From contig CP075497.1 of NCBI GenBank assembly GCA_021613535.1, positions 11,036,001 to 11,100,000 of the forward strand: a stretch of 64,000 bases of DNA, written 5' to 3'. Both the position numbers and the translations under genes were made by a program. This stretch comes from Adineta vaga (Eukaryota; Rotifera). This document shows, piece after piece, positions 58,858 to 64,000 of this stretch. The notes beneath the pieces are model-generated. The model was not told where the DNA came from and made no database searches. It was given only the letters and a program-made list of their open reading frames with translations. Position 1 is the first letter of the stretch. Each line of letters begins with the position of its first letter.

Positions 58858-59811
58858 TTATTCCGAAACAAGAGTTCGATTTCGAATTACTTTTGATCGA
58901 ACAGATTCATTACATGGATCGGGTAATGCTTGAAGAATTTCATCAGAATTTTGTGTAGATTGACTGGATGATAATAAAAATGAATTGAGAAACTCTCGTG
59001 CATTACCATTATTAAAATGATGAAAATGATAATCGATTTTATCCGAAAACTGTTTTATACTTGATAGATTTCTATCACCAATTTGAATGATATGTCCACT
59101 AATTTCCAATTGTTTCGTACAATTTTTTACAAAATTAATAAACTGTTGTTGATTTCCACTCGAACTAAAATCATCACCGCCATCGGTTAGAATATAAAGA
59201 CATTGTGCAGTAGAACGAAGAGTTATTTGATTTAAATTTTCGAATTTTTCTAAACCAAAACGAATTGCATCAAATAGAGCAGTATGTTTACCATTAGGTC
59301 GAAGTTCATCTAACATATCAATATGTTCTTGACGAGCCGTTTCAAATGCAAATCGTTCGATTGGATTAGTATCAAATGTTACTAATGAAATTTGATGAGT
59401 AGTTGAATTCCATCTAAATTAAAATGATAGAATCTTTTTTAAATGAACAATCTTTTACCGTTTTAGAAAAACATCTTTCAGAAATTGAATCGCCGTTTGA
59501 AATCGACTGACACCAAATAGGCTAATATACCAATCGGAATACCACATTGATGAACTTGTATCAAGAAGAAAAATTTCATAGGTATATTTTGTTGTTTGTA
59601 TTTGATGATCAATAAGATTTTTCAATTTTATATTCGATAACAAAGAATTTTCAAATACAGGCGCATTACATGGCACTATTGGACAGGTGGAATATTGAAG
59701 AATACATTCACGATCAAAGGAATGACCACATGGTGAAAGAAGAATTGGATTTGTATAAATATTACCACAGAGAGAACATATTAAATCAGAATTATTAATT
59801 ATCTTTGTCAT
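58858..59811 (-). CDS. RING/U-box-like plus von Willebrand A domain protein
   Basis: Probable E3 ubiquitin-ligase-like protein. Exon 1 (59811 to about 59459) begins MTKIINNSDLICSLCGNIYT and contains LLSPCGHSFDRECI then CPIVPC: a RING-type Cys/His set in which one zinc Cys (the second of H-x-x-C-x-x-C) is Asp, giving a RING/U-box intermediate (U-boxes read GHTFDR). A vWA domain follows: YEIFLLDTSSSMWYSDWY carries the MIDAS DxSxS, and LYILTDGGDD is the later metal loop region. The C-terminal part is HIIQIGDRNLSSIKQFSDKI and a Ser/Gln tail to VSE. One intron (about 59413-59458) joins in phase at KR|WNST. No membrane span, so cytosolic. Target unknown. Confidence 0.8.
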
Positions 59812-62122
59812 TCTATGTTGGCTAGTATCAACACCCTTCTTTTATTTAAATAAAAAAATAAACTGAATATCATTTTTATGAGTCATGCATTGTTAAAAAT
59901 TCTGTCGTCGAATATTTATCCTTTATTTTGAGAGACATCTGGTTGGTCTTTTTTATCAAATTATAATAAAAACTTCAAACTAACTCTAAGCAATACGTAA
60001 ACAATGGAGTAGTCGGTATTTTACACCAATCGGCAAACAAGATTTCGTAAGTAACGAATGATAATAATTTCCGTAGTTTTGAAATCGTTTGAAACAAGAA
60101 ATGACATTAAATTTACTATTCTTTCGTTGTTCTAAATATGACTTTAAGAAGAGATTAAACCTGTCAGTTCTGTTATGATGAGTATTTGAATGAAAAATAT
60201 CTTTAGTGATTAGTCAAATTATTAGACCGTAATAATGAATCAAAGCATACAAACGAAATGAATAAAGGTGAATATTACAGCATAGTTATTTCCATCGGAC
60301 AAAAGTTTTATATACTTTAAATAAATTCTGTTTATTAAATGAAGTTAAAATGTTACCATTGTTGGGAATATTTAGTTCACTTCCGATGCCGTTGAGGCCG
60401 TTCTAGTCGATTGGTAATGGTTGTTCACAAAATCAAGAGAATTTTTGATAGCCTTAGAATAATTATTGACGAATTCACTGATTTTATTCTTATGAAATAG
60501 GATATCAATAGAAAAGAAGATTGATTCTACTCATTGAACTATTATTTTTATTATTTATTGTCTTTAATTTGTCGATGAGTAATATATTCTAAAATCTCTC
60601 AGAGTGTGCGATTGTTTTTATCTAGTATTTACTTAATGAATATGTTCAATATGTCTTTTCACTTATGTTCTATTATAAACTATTAATTATGTACAGTAGA
60701 ATTTAAATACTATACTGATTCTGTTTTATTATCAATCGTTTTTCGATAGTACACTCGAATGAATACAAGGACGAATAAAATGTTCTTTTCGTATGATAAT
60801 ATTAAGAATAGACGAGACTATTCGTAAAAATCATTAATCACATTGTGAAAACAATACCAAACATAGTTTTATCATAATTGACAGATAATTCCCATGATAC
60901 ATTATTGGTTTTATGTTGTTTCGTTATTTTTCATAGAATTCGATCTTGAAAATCGTTGATAGTTAACCATATCAATATAGAATTACCTATTCATTGCATC
61001 TGTCAACACTTTAATTTTAGAAGAACCTACGCTTATTCTTTCATCATAAACATTTCTTTAAGAAATCCTCCTTCGTCCACTAATCGTCTCACGTAAATAA
61101 TCGATTCACTGTTTTAAATCATTATCAAACAAGAATGAATAGATGTAAGAGACATACCAAGAACTTCCTATTGTTTTCAATGATATTTTTCTTTAACTAA
61201 TTTTTATCTGGAATAAAAAGAATACGTTTTCTTTTTCGACAAGCGACAATTTGATTACTGTCATAGCATGTTTGTGAAATACGGATCATTCTCGAACAAA
61301 CTTACATCCGCATATACTATATTTTATTCTTATTAATTCTCTTCCTGTTACTAAAAACATCGAAAGACGAGAGAAAGAAGAAGAACTGAGCCGTCATCTA
61401 TCAGAGCACGGATTATTCACAACTGACAAGTAAATAGATAGAAAATGACTTTTCTTATAATTAATTTCTCCCATAGTAATGTTTGTCGTAGATCTAATAG
61501 TATTACATATATTTTCTTCTATATTCAGTTGAAAGCATCGTTGCAACTTATTTCCGTCATTGATAAACAACATACCTTGTATTCAGTCGATTCTCAAGGT
61601 TATTTCAAACAATGTAAGTGCAGTTAACCAAAAAATGAATATAAACAACCATCCTTCTTTTACCTTGCATATTATTCGAATGAAAGAGTTTTTCTTAATA
61701 AGCTAGCACACAATTTTTTTGCTTGTCGACGTTATTTCTTTTGTTGATCACCAAAGGGGGAAACGACAGTGCATTGAGAAATTGCAGATGCATAGACAAA
61801 CATAATAGGAACTAGAAAAAATACGAACAGGCAATAAAAAATGAGAAACTATAGAATAAGAAAGAAAATCAGTCTTGATTGACAACGTGGAAAAAGCAAA
61901 GCATGTTGTTTCTTTTCTGACGATACCCAAATACATTGAAGGAAATTCTCCTCAATGAAAAAAAATAGAAAGCAAAGAAGAATACTAAGTGTCATGGATA
62001 AAATCTCAAAGTAGGGCGTGAAAAGGCGTTAATATACTTTTCTTTTTCTTCGTCTATGAATTGATCATGAAAATATCTTTTCATTATTTGCTTTCAGTAT
62101 TTATGAATAATATGTTTTAAGC
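59812..62122. other. Intergenic, about 2.3 kb
   Basis: AT-rich. A possible non-coding leader exon of the next gene lies at about 61530-61612 (ends CAAACAAT then GTAAGTG, a consensus donor), with a later acceptor CTTTCAG at about 62092-62098, 25 bases before the transpeptidase ATG. Otherwise no gene, repeat or RNA recognised. Confidence 0.4.
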
Positions 62123-64000
62123 ATGTCTCATCTAACATTACTCAATAAATATCCTCTTTCTATGGCATCAAAACGATTACTGTTCAAAGTAAAAGAGAGA
62201 ATTTTTTCTAAAGATGATTATTGTATTGTTTGCTTATTCTTGTAGTTCAGTACTGGCACTCAATCGTTTCGTCGGTTTTCTTTCTCGTCAAGATCTTCTG
62301 CTGCAGAAGTTATTCCACCAAGTAAGAACGATTTAGTTATGGTGTAGCAAAAGAATTCTTTTGATTTATTTTCTTAGAATTTCAAATTGATCTACCTGGA
62401 GTAGAAAATTATGGTTTTGAAGGTGAATCATCATTTATGAGATGTAAACATGGAGCAGTTGCTTCAGATTCTGAGGAAGCATCAAAAGTTGGCCGGTGAA
62501 CAACATATAACAAATCTTTGACATGTATAATTATCTTTTAATCTTTTAGACGTATTCTGAATCTAGGTGGTTCTTCTGTTGATGCTGCAATTGCTGTTCT
62601 CCTATGTGTTGGTGCACATAATTGTCATTCGAGTGGAATTGGTGGTGGATTTTTAATGAATATTTATGATGTGTAACTATAAATAAAAATTTATTGTATT
62701 TTTTAAATTATATATTGATGTATTATTATTATCAGCGGACGGAAAGAATGTGTATCTATCGATGCACGTGAAGCGGCACCATCCAATGCTCATCAACGAA
62801 TGTTTGTTGACGGTAATCCACCGCCATCATCAACAAATGGTAAATAGTGGATTATATACGGAAATGAAGTTTATTTGTGTTCTGTTCTTTGGATTTTATA
62901 GGTGGTTTGGCAATTGGTATTCCGGGTGAAATAGCTGGCTTTTGGAAAGCTCATAAACGATATGGCAAGTTACCATGGGCAGTATTATTTCGACCAGCCA
63001 TCGATATGTGTAATGAAGGATTTTCAATACGAAAAGCATTAGCTTTTAGTATATTGAAGTGTAAAGATAAACTTTGGGAACAACGATCATTTCGGTAAGT
63101 ATTTTGTAATACGATAAACTGATATGTGATGAGTTTTATTTGATTATTTTAGACGAGTATTTTTCAAAGGTGATTCAGATCATGTTTATGGTTTAGGTGA
63201 TACTATCTATCGACCACGTCTTGGAAAAACACTTTCAATTATTGCAGAAAAAGGACCGAGTGCTTTTTACGGAGGAGAATTATCCGATAAAATTTGTGAA
63301 GAAATACAAGAACATGGAGGAATTATTAGTCAATATGATTTAGAAACGTATCATGCAAGAGTTAAACCATCCATTAGCGTTACATTAGATGGCAACTATA
63401 CTGCTTATGGCGCTCCACCACCTGCCAGTTCTGCTATAACACTACTTATTCTTAAAGTAATGGATGGTGAGTGAAAGAATAGAAAGAAAAAGAGAAGAAA
63501 ACTCTATATTACTGTTCTATAGGTTATGGATTGACACCTCATTCATTAGATAGTGACGAAAAACAAGTGAGATTCTATCATATTCTTAACGAATTATTTA
63601 AATTTGCTTATGGAAAACGATCAGCTATGGGAGATGAATATGATTCACAAACAGAGAAAAATGTCAATATTGAAAATGTATAAGAAAAAAATCATTATGT
63701 TTTCCCTTTTATTTCTTGAAGAGAATATTTATTTAGTTATTAAAACTTGTACTATCTCCTGAATATGCTGAAGAAATTCGAGAAAAAATCAAAGAAGATA
63801 AAACTCAACCATTAGCATATTATGAACCTATGTTTGAACCTCAAACAGGTATGAAAAAATCACTAGATTGAATGAATCTATCGGATAGGTTTTCCTTTAA
63901 GATCATGGTACAAGCCATTGTTCAATAATTGATGCAGAAGGAAATGCAGTTGCTGCAACAAGTACAATAAATACTGAGTAAGCTTATAATTATTCCATTT
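62123..64000 (+). CDS. Gamma-glutamyltranspeptidase (N-terminal and catalytic part; runs off window)
   Basis: Ntn-hydrolase family enzyme removing the gamma-glutamyl group of glutathione and conjugates. Exons joined in phase give [20 protein letters not shown], then [20 protein letters not shown] and the GGT core: [141 protein letters not shown] and, close to the window end, [25 protein letters not shown]. The Thr of HGTSH is the expected autoprocessing nucleophile of the small subunit. No hydrophobic signal anchor is evident in the predicted head, unlike the usual type II membrane enzyme; an upstream exon could supply one. Confidence 0.9.

Noticed and set aside
1-64000. CRISPR arrays, rRNA genes, insertion sequences, retroelement coding domains
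   Set aside because: Looked for direct-repeat arrays, conserved rRNA words, transposase or reverse-transcriptase motifs and long terminal repeats; none were seen. Only the tandem gene duplications recur.

Overview
The window is nuclear DNA from a small-genome animal. It is strongly AT-rich, and its genes are cut by very short introns (mostly about 45-75 nt, GT-AG). The gene set is metazoan: Drosha, a TCF/LEF factor, a LIM-homeobox factor, PAF1, XMAP215/chTOG, SLC44 and a GM2-activator-like protein. A bdelloid rotifer is the best guess, from the compact introns, the tandem near-identical copies with mosaic divergence and the F-box fragment of a type common in these animals. This is inference; another small spiralian is possible. 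No rRNA, convincing tRNA, CRISPR array or transposon was recognised.

Layout. 1-1.5 kb: 5' end of a secreted GH9 cellulase with a CBM2 (-). 1.9-4.2 kb: two tandem type II membrane C-type lectins (+). 4.7-6.0 kb: 7TM receptor with two frame breaks (+). 6.3-8.2 kb: PAF1 (-). 8.5-10.8 kb: tandem pair of intronless multi-pass orphan proteins (-). 11.1-12.0 kb: single-pass protein (-). 12.6-14.9 kb: a full-length but catalytically stripped glucose-6-phosphate isomerase homologue (-). 15.3-17.3 kb: TCF/LEF with HMG box and C-clamp (-). 18.3-20.7 kb: F-box fragment (-) and two small Cys-motif proteins (+). 22.5 kb: intact 7TM receptor (+). 24.2-32.5 kb: two tandem XMAP215-type TOG arrays (-), which may be one gene with an alternative last exon. 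33.5 kb: GM2A-like ML protein (-). 36.6 kb: cystathionine gamma-lyase (+). 39.5 kb: single-pass orphan (+). 41.5 kb: small secreted protein (-). 43.4-47.8 kb: Drosha (+). 48.0-50.9 kb: SLC44 (+). 52.0-53.8 kb: LHX6/8-type LIM-homeobox with a duplicated helix-3 exon (+). 54.0 kb: putative glycosyltransferase (+). 56.0-58.7 kb: STRA6-like receptor with an EGF domain and two frame breaks (+). 58.9-59.8 kb: RING/U-box plus vWA protein (-). 62.1-64.0 kb: gamma-glutamyltranspeptidase, running off the right edge (+).

The genes do not form an operon-like pathway; this is an ordinary mixed gene neighbourhood. The points most worth following are the GPI-like pseudoenzyme, the two alternative third helices of the LIM homeodomain, the duplicated TOG1-TOG2 array whose introns are identical only in patches (gene-conversion signature) and which can be spliced in phase into one four-TOG protein, and the STRA6-like protein with an N-terminal EGF module.
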